A stretch of DNA of 64,000 bases, taken from contig JACOUS010000031.1 in the NCBI GenBank assembly GCA_016177735.1, forward strand, positions 40,076 to 104,075, read 5' to 3'. Shown piece by piece: positions 30,718 through 39,668 of this stretch (within the stretch, counting starts at the first letter, position 1; each line of letters opens with the position of its first letter). The notes beneath the pieces were generated by a model that ran no database searches, was not told the origin of the DNA, and saw only the letters and a program-made list of their open reading frames with translations. Position numbers and translations under genes: made by a program. This stretch comes from Ignavibacteriales bacterium. GTDB lineage: Bacteria > Bacteroidota > Ignavibacteria > Ignavibacteriales > Melioribacteraceae.

Positions 30718-33363
30718 ATGAAAGAGAAAATCCTTTTGCAGCTTATCATGATAAGTTTCATATCATGCTGCACAGAAATTATTGCCGGCGAGAATTATTT
30801 ATCAGCGGGAACCGATTCGACCAACGACAGATCTAATCCCAAAATTAGAACCTACGTAACAACACGAACCGGCACTCCGCCGGAGATTGACGGCAAGCTC
30901 GATGACGAATGCTGGAGCCCTGAGAACTGGCACGATTTCATTTATCAAAAAGAACCGATCGACGGAGGAATTCCAACAGAAAAAACTACTTTCAAAGTAG
31001 TTTACGATGACGATTACATTTATACCGCAATCCGCGCTTATGATAGCGAGCCGGAAAAAATTTCGAAAATTCTTTCTGCAAGAGATAAATTTATTGGCGA
31101 TCTCGTCGGTATATCTATTGATAGTTATCTCGATAGAAGAACGGCTTTCGAATTTGATTTGACTGCCGCCGGCGCTAAGATGGATTTAATCATTACTAAC
31201 GGTAACGAACTCAATTTTAATTGGAACCCAATATGGGACGGGATAGTTGGCTTCGAAGATTCTGCTTGGACAGTTGAAATGAGAGTTCCCTTTTCTCAAC
31301 TCCGTTTTTTGGAAAAAGACGAACACACCTGGGGATTTATGGTTTGGCGTTGGATCTATCGAAAAGGCGAAGAAGACGATTGGGGCTACAACCCGATTTC
31401 AAAATCAACCTGGGTAGATCAATACGGTGATATAAAAGGACTGACTGGAATCAAAAGTCCTTCGCGTATCGAACTTTTGCCATACACACTCGGCAAGTAT
31501 CATTCATTTAAAAAAGAAGAAGGAAATCCTTTCAAGACCGGTCATGATAAAAATATTGATTTTGGTCTTGATGGAAAGATCGGGATTCCGGGCGGATTCA
31601 ATCTTGATTTAACCATCAACCCGGATTTCGGACAAGTTGAAGCCGACCCTTCGCAAATTTCTTTATCATCATACGAACTTGAATACGAAGAGAAGCGCCC
31701 GTTCTTTATTGAAGGCAACGACATTCTAAGTTTTCCATATTTGTATTACCCGAGAAGAATCGGTCACGTGCCCTCTTATTCACCTACTTTAGCGCAGAAC
31801 CAGTTTGTTGAGAAGCCGGACAAAACTACTATTCTATCCGCGGCAAAAATAACGGGCAAAACAAACGATGGTCTTTCGATAGGCGTTTTGGAAAGTGTAA
31901 CCAACAAAGAAATTGCAGATGTGCAAACTTCAACCGGCAGACATTCCGTTACTGTAGAACCGCTTACAAATTATTTTGTTGGAAGAATTCAAAAAGAATT
32001 AAACCGCGGAAACATAATTTACGGAGCAGCATTAACGGCGGTTAATAGAAAAATCGATGACGACCATCTTAATTTTTTGCCGGATGCTGCTTACACGGGC
32101 GGCTTGGATTTTACTTTTAAATGGGATGACAAAAATTATTCATTGTATGCAGCGGCTCTTTTTAGTTATGTAAAAGGTGATAAAGAAGCCATAAAACAAA
32201 TTCAGCTTTCACCGGCACATTATTTCCAAAGACCTGATGCGGATTACTTGGAAGTTGACGAAAACAAAACATCGCTTGCCGGCTACGGTGCAAAAATTGA
32301 GTTAAGAAAATCGGGCGGTTATTGGCGGTTCTCTGAAAGTATAAAATTATTCTCGACTAATTTCGAAGTAAACGACATCGGTTATCTTCCGCAAGTGGAT
32401 CGAATTTACCAGTCGTCTGATATCGGCTATCTCGTTCAAACACCGGTTGGAATTGTGAGAAACTATTCCGTCTTTTTAAATCAAGGTTCAATTTGGAATT
32501 TCGGTGGAGACAATTATGAATTTAAAACCGGACTCTATGCAAACATAACTTTCGTAAATAGATGGTTTGTTAATTTTGATTTATCGAGGTACTTTAATTC
32601 TCTCAGCCCTTCTTTAATTTGGGGAGGACCGCTATTTAAAATGGACGGGTACTGGAATTATAAAATGAATTTCGGAAGCGATCATACCCGGCAGCTCTCG
32701 TTCAGTTTCGAATACGAAAATAGATTCTACGATGATGATGTTTCAAAATATTATCATCTCTCGCCATCGTTCACATACAGAATCACGGATGCGCTTTCTT
32801 TTTCAGGAAATGTCTATTACGATTTTACGCGGAATAATCTTCAATATATAGAAACACAACAAAGCGGCGGAAAGGAAATTTATTTTCTCGGCAAAATCGA
32901 TCAGGATGTGTATGGAATTACAGCGCGCGTTTCTTTTTATATAACGCCCGATCTCTCGATACAATATTACGGAAGCCCGTTCAGCGCAGCGAGAAAATAT
33001 TCATCTATAAAAAAAGTCACAGACCCGCTCGCAAATAATTACAACGAGAGATTTCATACATATAATCAAAATGAAATTCAGTACAACAACATTGCCGGCG
33101 CTTATTTAATTGACAATGATGCAGACGGCGGTGCCGATTTTACAATTCACAATCCCGATATGAGTTTCCGTGAATTCAGATCGAATTTTGTTTTGAAGTG
33201 GGAATATAATCCGGGTTCAACCATTTATTTGGTTTGGTCGCAAAACCGTTCGGCTGTCTCGGGGCATGAATCACTTTCGCCGGGGCAAATCGTGAACAGA
33301 ATTTTTGATATTTATCCCGACAACATTTTTATAATAAAACTTAATCACTGGTTTTCGTTGTAG
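30718..33363 (+). CDS. DUF5916 outer-membrane protein with CBM9-like N-terminus
   Basis: This 881-residue protein has a signal peptide (from MKEKILLQLIMISFISCC). A CBM9-like domain (about 45-220) contains PPEIDGKLDDECW and VVYDDDYIYTAIRAYD. A DUF5916 C-terminal part has EEKRPFFIEGNDIL (about 330) and many amphipathic strands ending with IIKLNHWFSL, as in an outer-membrane barrel. This architecture is frequent in Bacteroidota and relatives. ATG 30718 is chosen because the longer frame from 30655 would precede the signal peptide. Transported or bound substrate is unknown. Confidence 0.87.
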   Translation: MKEKILLQLIMISFISCCTEIIAGENYLSAGTDSTNDRSNPKIRTYVTTRTGTPPEIDGKLDDECWSPENWHDFIYQKEPIDGGIPTEKTTFKVVYDDDYIYTAIRAYDSEPEKISKILSARDKFIGDLVGISIDSYLDRRTAFEFDLTAAGAKMDLIITNGNELNFNWNPIWDGIVGFEDSAWTVEMRVPFSQLRFLEKDEHTWGFMVWRWIYRKGEEDDWGYNPISKSTWVDQYGDIKGLTGIKSPSRIELLPYTLGKYHSFKKEEGNPFKTGHDKNIDFGLDGKIGIPGGFNLDLTINPDFGQVEADPSQISLSSYELEYEEKRPFFIEGNDILSFPYLYYPRRIGHVPSYSPTLAQNQFVEKPDKTTILSAAKITGKTNDGLSIGVLESVTNKEIADVQTSTGRHSVTVEPLTNYFVGRIQKELNRGNIIYGAALTAVNRKIDDDHLNFLPDAAYTGGLDFTFKWDDKNYSLYAAALFSYVKGDKEAIKQIQLSPAHYFQRPDADYLEVDENKTSLAGYGAKIELRKSGGYWRFSESIKLFSTNFEVNDIGYLPQVDRIYQSSDIGYLVQTPVGIVRNYSVFLNQGSIWNFGGDNYEFKTGLYANITFVNRWFVNFDLSRYFNSLSPSLIWGGPLFKMDGYWNYKMNFGSDHTRQLSFSFEYENRFYDDDVSKYYHLSPSFTYRITDALSFSGNVYYDFTRNNLQYIETQQSGGKEIYFLGKIDQDVYGITARVSFYITPDLSIQYYGSPFSAARKYSSIKKVTDPLANNYNERFHTYNQNEIQYNNIAGAYLIDNDADGGADFTIHNPDMSFREFRSNFVLKWEYNPGSTIYLVWSQNRSAVSGHESLSPGQIVNRIFDIYPDNIFIIKLNHWFSL

Positions 33364-33365
33364 TA

Positions 33366-33391
33366 GTGAGACGATCCGCGGATCGTCTCAC
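33366..33391. repeat. 26-bp perfect palindrome between convergent genes
   Basis: GTGAGACGATCCG joined to its exact reverse complement gives a 26-base palindrome, three bases after the DUF5916 stop. The arms GAGACGA/TCGTCTC match the repeat at 28675-28697. An A-run follows on the plus strand, so it does not have the T-run of an intrinsic terminator for the upstream gene. Confidence 0.6.
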
Positions 33392-33409
33392 AAAAAAATA
33401 TTTGCAAAA

Positions 33410-33778
33410 TTATTTCTGTGAATGAAACGCGACTTTGTTTCCTTCCGAATCGAAAAAGAAACCCATGTAGCCGATCTCATCTGTAATTTTTGTTTTGGGC
33501 ATTAAAACTTTGCCGCCGGCTTTTTCAACTTTCGAAAGCGGAATGTTGAGGTCTTCGCCGCCGTTCAAATAAACAACAATGCCTTCTTGTGTCGGTTTGT
33601 ATCCTTCGCCTTGAACAAGCGCGCCGCCGACGCCTTCACCTTCCATCGGAAAGAATGCCATCTTGAATCCCATCATTTCCATCTGCTGGAATTCTTTGCC
33701 GAGAATTTGAGTGTAAAATTTTACCGCTCTATTTAAATCCGCTGCCGGAATTTCGAACCAGTTAACAACACTTGCCAT
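33410..33778 (-). CDS. VOC-family protein
   Basis: This 122-residue single-domain VOC protein has MASVVNWFEIPAADLNRAVKFYTQILGKEF (first module) and GGKVLMPKTKITDEIGYMGFFFDSEGNKVAFHS (second module). This is the common YdcJ/glyoxalase-like subgroup, whose ligand is usually unknown. It belongs to the resident chromosome, not the cassette array, and has little similarity to the array VOC proteins beyond the fold. It is monocistronic. Confidence 0.88.
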   Translation of the reverse strand: MASVVNWFEIPAADLNRAVKFYTQILGKEFQQMEMMGFKMAFFPMEGEGVGGALVQGEGYKPTQEGIVVYLNGGEDLNIPLSKVEKAGGKVLMPKTKITDEIGYMGFFFDSEGNKVAFHSQK

Positions 33779-33869
33779 TGTTCCCTCCGTTTTTGTTTTT
33801 TAATGATGCACCGGAAAATCCGAAGTTATAAAACAGAAATCAATGAGAAAGTTTTGAAGAGATAAAAAT

Positions 33870-34778
33870 TTAATGCTGTCCAATCAACCCAACGTCAGGG
33901 CATTGGTTGCATTCAAACTGCAGAGTGATGTGGTGAATTCCAAATTTGTGATGGAGCGCTTCTTCAATTCTTTTGCGGAGCGAATCGCTTTCGCTGATCT
34001 TCATATCGTTAACATTAATGTGTGCTTCGAGATGAACATCGTTATCGCCGACCATCCATAAATGTATGTGATGTATATCTTCAACTTCCGTAAACTTTTC
34101 AACTTCGTCTTGAATATCCTTGATGGAAATTTCGAGCGGTGCGCCTTCCATCAAAACATGAATGGCTTCTTCGAGAATTGTGTAGCTTTCTTTTATAATG
34201 TAAAGACCAATCAAAATTGTTAACGCCGGATCGATCCAGTTTATATTCCAGATTGCAATTGCTATACCCCCGAATATTACCGCAACCGAAGAAACGGTAT
34301 CACCGAGCAAATGCAGATAAGCCGAGCGGATATTTATGCTGCTCTTTGAATCTCTCTTTAAAAGAAGGACGGCAATAAAATTGGCGAGCAGCCCGATTAC
34401 CGCAACAACGCTCATTATGCCGGCATTAATTTCTTGCGGTTCAAGAAAACGCTGAACGGCTTCATAGAAAAGATAAATGCAGATGACGATCAGCACTGCA
34501 GAATTAATTGCCGCGGCTAAAATCTCTGCGCGTTTCAAACCAAAGGTATGCCGCATCGAATTGTCTTTTCTTTTCAGTTTAAGCGCGATGTAACTTACGA
34601 TAACCGAAATTGCATCGCTGAAATTATGTAGCGCGTCGGATAGAAGCGCAAGGCTGCCGGATAATATTCCACCGATGATTTCTGCCAGTGTGATTACAAA
34701 ATTCAGCACAATTGTAAAAAACAACCGCCCCCTGGCAGATTCAAACTGATTATGATTATGCGTATGATTGTGCGGCAA
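33870..34778 (-). CDS. Cation diffusion facilitator (CzcD-like) efflux protein
   Basis: This 302-residue cation/H+ antiporter of the inner membrane exports Zn2+ or related metals. A His-rich N-terminus (HNHTHNHN) is followed by six membrane helices. Metal-site residues are in SDALHNFSDA (helix II) and HLLGDTVSS (helix V), and a cytoplasmic C-terminal domain has DIHHIHLWMVGDNDVHLEAH. TTG 34778 is proposed as start because AGAGA lies eight bases upstream and the family begins at the His-rich segment. An upstream ATG at 34853 would overlap the divergent dGTPase gene and add a hydrophobic extension. Confidence 0.88.
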   Translation of the reverse strand: MPHNHTHNHNQFESARGRLFFTIVLNFVITLAEIIGGILSGSLALLSDALHNFSDAISVIVSYIALKLKRKDNSMRHTFGLKRAEILAAAINSAVLIVICIYLFYEAVQRFLEPQEINAGIMSVVAVIGLLANFIAVLLLKRDSKSSINIRSAYLHLLGDTVSSVAVIFGGIAIAIWNINWIDPALTILIGLYIIKESYTILEEAIHVLMEGAPLEISIKDIQDEVEKFTEVEDIHHIHLWMVGDNDVHLEAHINVNDMKISESDSLRKRIEEALHHKFGIHHITLQFECNQCPDVGLIGQH

Positions 34779-34842
34779 ACTTAATATTCTCTGATTTATT
34801 ATTAAATTTATACTGCGTTTTGCAAAAATCAGAATCACAAAA

Positions 34843-36111
34843 ATGAAAAACAAATTTTATAACGACTTTGATTCAGAAAAATTAAATAAAAGCAGCCGCG
34901 AAAGCGATTACCGTTCTCATTTCCAAATTGACCGCGACCGTATTATTCATTCATCGGAGTTCAGGCGTCTGCAAGGGAAAACCCAGGTCTTTCTGCCCGG
35001 CGAATACGATTTTTACAGAACACGTTTAACTCATTCAATCGAAGTTGCGCAAATTGGAAGATCGATCTGCACTTTTTTGTTATCGAAAGAAAAAAATTTG
35101 TTGAACGAAGAATACTTTATCGACCCCGATCTTGTTGAATCAATCTGCCTCGCACACGATCTCGGTCACCCGCCGTTCGGTCATTCGGGCGAAAGAACGC
35201 TCAACAAATTGATGAAGCAGTACGGAGGATTTGAAGGGAACGCGCAGACACTCCGGCTGATTACAGAAATTTTTTACCGTGATGAAGACAGACACCGCAG
35301 TATGAATCCGACACGCGCATTTCTCGACGGTGTTCTAAAATACAAAGCTCACTTTTCCAAATTCAAAAATCCTGAAAATCATTTTATCTACGACGAGCAA
35401 AAACATTTTATTGATTTTGTCTTCGGCGGAAAAAAATTTCCGAAAGAATTATCGAATGCCGATAACCTAAACGGTTTTCAAAGCATCGAATGCCGGATAA
35501 TGGATTGGGCAGACGACACAGCTTATGCAATAAATGATCTTGTTGACAGCATCTCCGGCGGATTCATCAACGTTGTAAAACTTTCGAGATGGCAGAAAGA
35601 AAACGAACTCGATGAAGAACAAAATAAAGTTATCGATGAAATTATATCGTGGATTCAAAACGGAAAATTTAAAGCGCGGTTCGGCGCGCAGATCGGAATG
35701 TTTGTTCAAGCTTGCAGTTTGACAGAAACAAAAAATTTTATGAGCACGCTTTCAAATCGTTACAAATATTTGTTAACTGTTGATAAAAACATTCTGAAAC
35801 TTGCAAAGCTTTATAAAAAAATTGCAACTGATCTCGTCTTCCGCTCTTCTCAGCTTCACCAGATCGAGTTCAAAGGAAATTACATGATTGAAAATATGTT
35901 CGGGGTTCTTAAAGAAAATTATGTTGATAAGCAGCAGAAAATAAAACTACTGCCGGATTTTAATGATAAAATTGTACGCGGAGAAAAGAACAAAAAAATC
36001 CGTGCGCGCTTGATTTGCGATTACATCGCCGGCATGACCGACTCTTATGCGATGCGAACGTACAGAAGATTATTCGATCCGGAGTACAGTTCAATTTCTG
36101 ATTTGGTGTAA
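34843..36111 (+). CDS. dgt: Deoxyguanosinetriphosphate triphosphohydrolase-like HD protein
   Basis: This 422-residue HD-domain dNTP triphosphohydrolase has RDRIIHSSEFRRLQGKTQVF and TRLTHSIEVAQIGRSI (about 30-70). The metal-binding LAHDLGHPPFGHSGE lies at about 102-116 and MDWADDTAYAINDL near 222. These are dGTPase family hallmarks. The enzyme cleaves dNTPs to nucleosides and triphosphate, influencing nucleotide pools; substrate range varies among members. It is divergent from the CDF transporter gene and appears monocistronic. Confidence 0.92.
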   Translation: MKNKFYNDFDSEKLNKSSRESDYRSHFQIDRDRIIHSSEFRRLQGKTQVFLPGEYDFYRTRLTHSIEVAQIGRSICTFLLSKEKNLLNEEYFIDPDLVESICLAHDLGHPPFGHSGERTLNKLMKQYGGFEGNAQTLRLITEIFYRDEDRHRSMNPTRAFLDGVLKYKAHFSKFKNPENHFIYDEQKHFIDFVFGGKKFPKELSNADNLNGFQSIECRIMDWADDTAYAINDLVDSISGGFINVVKLSRWQKENELDEEQNKVIDEIISWIQNGKFKARFGAQIGMFVQACSLTETKNFMSTLSNRYKYLLTVDKNILKLAKLYKKIATDLVFRSSQLHQIEFKGNYMIENMFGVLKENYVDKQQKIKLLPDFNDKIVRGEKNKKIRARLICDYIAGMTDSYAMRTYRRLFDPEYSSISDLV

Positions 36112-36179
36112 GTAAATTTCCGCGAGTAAAAAATCTTACGAAATATTCTATTAATCTTTTTTGAGAAAGAAATTTGATA

Positions 36180-37379
36180 ATGCAAAACAATAAATATTCA
36201 GACGAAAGCGAGCAAAGGTACAGCCGGCTTCTCAAGTATTTGACCGATTACATTTACACGGTTCGGATCGAGAATGGCAAAGCAGTAGAAACGTATCACG
36301 GACCCGGCTGCTTTACCGTTACCGGTTATTCTTCCGAAGATTACGACACAGACCCTGAACTCTGGTACAGAATGGTTTACGAAGATGACAAACCCGCCGT
36401 GCTCGAACAAGCACGGCAAGCGCTTGCCGGCGTAAAAGTAAAACCTCTCGAACACAGAATCATTCACCGCGACGGCTCGATTCGCTGGGTGAAAAACAGC
36501 ATCGTTCATTCGCGTGACGAATACGGAAATGTTCTTTATTACGACGGTTTGATAAATGATATCACCGAATTGAAAAATGTCGAAGAACTTGCCGCACTAA
36601 AACAAAAACAACTCATACAAGCCGATAAAATGGTATCGCTCGGAACGATGGTCTCCGGCATTGCGCATGAAATCAACAACCCGAATAATTTCATTCTTCT
36701 TAACGCACAGTTTTTAAAATCCGTTTCGGAAGATATTAGACCGGTACTGAAAGAATATTTTGAAACGCACGGAGATTTTGTTATCGGCGGAATGCCCTAC
36801 AGCAAAGCGCGCGAAAAACTTTTGCAAGCCGTAACCAGCATCTTCGATGGAGCGATAAGAATTCAAAAAATTACAAGAAGCCTTACAAATTTTGCACGCA
36901 AAGATTCCGGCGAACTTAATCAACAGGTAAACATAAATTCCGTTGTGGAAAATGCCTACATAATTACGAGCAACATAATCAAAAATTCCACGGATAAATT
37001 TATTGTTTACTACGATAGAAATGTTCCGCTGATTACCGGTAATCAACAACAATTGGAACAAGTGCTCATTAATCTGATAAACAATGCATGCCAATCACTA
37101 ACGAGCAAAGAACAAAGTATTACCGTGAGTGTTTTATATACAAAAGAAAGTAACATGATCACCGCAAAAATAAAAGACGAAGGCGGCGGCATCAATGAAG
37201 AAAATCTAAAATATATTTTTGATCCGTTCTTCACGACAAAGAGAAACGCCGGCGGAACCGGTTTGGGACTTTATATTTCTTACAATATTGTTAAAAGCCA
37301 CGGCGGCGAACTTTCACTGCAAAGCAAAAAAGGGAAGGGCACTATTTGCGAGATTATCCTTCCGGCAAATAAAAGTTAA
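36180..37379 (+). CDS. PAS-domain sensor histidine kinase (NtrB-like)
   Basis: This 399-residue soluble kinase has no membrane segment. A PAS domain (about 15-130) contains HRDGSIRWVKNS and the PAC segment. The HisKA dimerisation domain has GIAHEINNPNNF with phospho-accepting His163. The HATPase domain shows INNACQ (N box), DEGGGI and FFTTKRNAGGTGLGL (G boxes). The signal is probably cytoplasmic. The response regulator gene begins ten bases downstream, so they form one operon. ATG 36180 follows GAGAAAGA; an in-frame TTG lies six bases upstream. Confidence 0.93.
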   Translation: MQNNKYSDESEQRYSRLLKYLTDYIYTVRIENGKAVETYHGPGCFTVTGYSSEDYDTDPELWYRMVYEDDKPAVLEQARQALAGVKVKPLEHRIIHRDGSIRWVKNSIVHSRDEYGNVLYYDGLINDITELKNVEELAALKQKQLIQADKMVSLGTMVSGIAHEINNPNNFILLNAQFLKSVSEDIRPVLKEYFETHGDFVIGGMPYSKAREKLLQAVTSIFDGAIRIQKITRSLTNFARKDSGELNQQVNINSVVENAYIITSNIIKNSTDKFIVYYDRNVPLITGNQQQLEQVLINLINNACQSLTSKEQSITVSVLYTKESNMITAKIKDEGGGINEENLKYIFDPFFTTKRNAGGTGLGLYISYNIVKSHGGELSLQSKKGKGTICEIILPANKS

Positions 37380-37389
37380 GGAGTAAAAA

Positions 37390-38805
37390 ATGGGAGCGGC
37401 TATTTATCCCGAACAACCAATTCTATTAGTTGACGACGAACAACATTTTTTGTTGAGTGCAGAAACCGCACTTAATTCCAACGGAATAAATAATATAAAA
37501 ATGATTAACGACAGCAGGCTCGTTCTCAATGAATTATCGAGCGAAGAATTTTCTCTCGTAGTTCTCGATATCAACATGCCGCATCTTTCGGGAATCGATT
37601 TGCTTCCTGAAATTGTCGAGAAGTATCCGAACACGCCGGTTGTAATCATAACTGCGATGAACGATGTTGAAAGTGCTGTTGCGTGTATAAAAGCCGGTGC
37701 GTTTAATTATATTCTTAAGCCGGTTGATAACACACGGCTTGTTACAACCATCCGTTCCGGTTTGGATTTGCGCGACATCCGCGATGAAAACAGAAGATTG
37801 AAAGATTACCTTCTGAAAGATAAACTCCAAAACCCGGAAGCATTCGGCGAGATAATTACAAAAAGCGGTTCGATGCGTGCCGTTTTTAAATACATTGAGG
37901 CAATCGCAAAGTCTCCTCTCCCCGTTTTGATAACCGGCGAAACCGGAGTTGGCAAAGAGTTGATTGCAAAAGCAATTCACAAAACAAGCAAACGAGGCGG
38001 CGAACTTGTCTCGTTAAACGTTGCCGGCGTTGACGATAATCTTTTTTCCGATACATTGTTCGGGCACAAAAAAGGAGCTTTCACCGGCGCCGAACAAGAT
38101 CGAAAAGGTTTGATCGAACAAGCTGAAAAAGGAACACTCTTTCTCGATGAGATCGGCGATCTAAGTTTGGAATCACAAGTAAAACTTTTGCGGTTAATTC
38201 AAGATGCAAAATATTATCCGCTCGGTTCCGATATGGCAAAGCTTGCAGATGTTAGAATTATCTGCGCTACAAACAAAGACACCGAAGAAATGAAAACGAG
38301 CAGTACATTCAGAAAAGATCTTTATTACAGATTGCAGACGCATCATATTCATATCCCGCCGCTGCGAGAAAGAAAAAATGATATTCCGTATTTGATCAAT
38401 CATTTTTTGGAAAAGGCATCGAACCAGCTCAACAAGAAAAAACCGACACCGCCGAAAGAATTGTACACGCTTCTTTCCAATTATTATTTCCCCGGCAACA
38501 TCCGCGAACTTGAAGGAATTATTTTCGATTCGGTAAGCGTGCACACATCGGGAGTTATGTCGCTCGAACAAATCAAAGAAAAAATTTTTTCCAAATCGCG
38601 CAGTAAAGATTTCGTTAGCGCAAGCAGCGATGAGCACGAAGAAAAAATTTTCTTCTCCGAACACCTTCCCACACTCGATGAAACTGAAAACGCACTTATC
38701 AACGAAGCATTAAAACGTTCCGAAGGAAATCAAACCATCGCCGCAGAACTTCTCGGCATCAGCCGCAGAGCGCTGAATAATAGATTGAGTAGAAAAGCAA
38801 AATAA
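37390..38805 (+). CDS. NtrC-family sigma54-dependent response regulator
   Basis: This 471-residue protein has a receiver domain (about 9-125, phospho-acceptor Asp60, Lys110). The AAA+ domain has Walker A GETGVGKE (about 185) and the sigma54-contacting loop GAFTGA (about 229), with Walker B LFLDEIGDL. The C-terminal Fis-type HTH contains GNQTIAAELLGISRRALNNRL. It would activate sigma54 promoters when phosphorylated by the upstream PAS kinase. A near-consensus sigma54 promoter lies about 255 bases downstream. GGAG precedes the ATG. Confidence 0.95.
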   Translation: MGAAIYPEQPILLVDDEQHFLLSAETALNSNGINNIKMINDSRLVLNELSSEEFSLVVLDINMPHLSGIDLLPEIVEKYPNTPVVIITAMNDVESAVACIKAGAFNYILKPVDNTRLVTTIRSGLDLRDIRDENRRLKDYLLKDKLQNPEAFGEIITKSGSMRAVFKYIEAIAKSPLPVLITGETGVGKELIAKAIHKTSKRGGELVSLNVAGVDDNLFSDTLFGHKKGAFTGAEQDRKGLIEQAEKGTLFLDEIGDLSLESQVKLLRLIQDAKYYPLGSDMAKLADVRIICATNKDTEEMKTSSTFRKDLYYRLQTHHIHIPPLRERKNDIPYLINHFLEKASNQLNKKKPTPPKELYTLLSNYYFPGNIRELEGIIFDSVSVHTSGVMSLEQIKEKIFSKSRSKDFVSASSDEHEEKIFFSEHLPTLDETENALINEALKRSEGNQTIAAELLGISRRALNNRLSRKAK

Positions 38806-38822
38806 AATTAGCGCATAACAAC

Positions 38823-38856
38823 AACCTCGAAGGTTTTTAGCAGTCTTCGAGGTTTT
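38823..38856 (+). terminator. Intrinsic terminator after the NtrC-like gene
   Basis: AACCTCGAAG (38823-38832) pairs with CTTCGAGGTT (38845-38854) around a 12-base loop, followed by TT. It ends the two-component operon 18 bases after the stop codon. Confidence 0.65.
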
Positions 38857-39059
38857 GCATTCTGTGGTTTTAAACCCATGCCACATTTTTTCTCACTTAA
38901 TTTTAGAATTTCTTTTCCGTTAATTTATTTGCTCGTAATATTTTGAGACCGGCTGTACATAATAGCTCAGCATTTTTGTGGCACTTCTTTAAAATTTCTT
39001 CGCGCTCATTAAGCGTTATTTTTCCTTCAAAACAAAAACTTTGCACATGTTTTTGTGTT

Positions 39060-39075
39060 TGGCACACGCGTTGAT
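39060..39075 (+). promoter_or_regulatory. Near-consensus sigma54 (-24/-12) promoter
   Basis: TGGCACACGCGTTGAT matches the TGGCACRNNNNTTGCW consensus except for A in place of C in the -12 element; the spacing is exact. It lies 54 bases before ATG 39114, leaving a leader of about 28 bases with a GAGGAG site. The neighbouring NtrC-type activator makes a functional link likely. The 38806-39113 interval otherwise contains only the terminator and AT-rich sequence. Confidence 0.6.
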
Positions 39076-39113
39076 AAAATAGACACGTACTAAAATTTTT
39101 TGAGGAGATTAGA

Positions 39114-39533
39114 ATGAAAGCGGTAAAGAGTGCGAAGGTTCTGACGGCAGTTTTGATTTTGAGCATTACAACAAATTTGTTTGCGCAGAAGCCTTCTTCG
39201 CAAAAATCTGTGATTAACCAAATCACAACCAATTCCCTTTACGGATTAAAGAGCGATTACAGTTCCGTCGTTGAATCAACATTGTTTGTTATTCTGCAAG
39301 TAAAAAATCGTTACCCGAATGCGGACTATGATAAATTAATCGACAGATTAAACGAACTTGCCATCGACGGAAGAACTCCTTCGATCAGATATAAAGCACA
39401 GCTTGCAAGTTTGTACTACAATTATCACGATCTTTTTGCGGAGATCAAATTTGTAGAGAAAGAAAATCCAGATAAATATTTCAAAATGATTGCTGAAAAA
39501 ATTGAAAGCCAATCGATACTGGCTGTAAACTAA
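39114..39533 (+). CDS. Small exported protein downstream of sigma54-like promoter
   Basis: This 139-residue protein has a Sec signal peptide (AVLILSITTNLFAQ, cleavage near residue 25). The mature part is mostly helical and about 110 residues long, without cysteines or a recognised domain. It carries SLYGLKSDYSSVVESTLFVILQVKNRYP (about 43-70), which resembles short HEAT-like or four-helix proteins of this group. GAGGAG lies seven bases before the ATG. A sigma54-like promoter precedes it, so it may be an output of the adjacent kinase-regulator pair. Function unknown. Confidence 0.75.
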   Translation: MKAVKSAKVLTAVLILSITTNLFAQKPSSQKSVINQITTNSLYGLKSDYSSVVESTLFVILQVKNRYPNADYDKLIDRLNELAIDGRTPSIRYKAQLASLYYNYHDLFAEIKFVEKENPDKYFKMIAEKIESQSILAVN

Positions 39534-39668
39534 AAGAATCCCTTCTACAAAGAGGGGTTTGGGGTTGTTCTAATACATTCCGGGTTTGTATTTCATTAAA
39601 CAAAAAGTTTTATATGATGCCTCTCTCAAATGAAATATAGCCCGGGATGAAGTTTGAGCGACCCCAAT

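Noticed and set aside
38903..39232. 109-codon minus-strand frame downstream of the NtrC-like gene
   Set aside because: Its C-terminal half looks helical, but it overlaps the exported protein gene antisense and runs through the sigma54-like promoter; no start or ribosome-binding site supports it.
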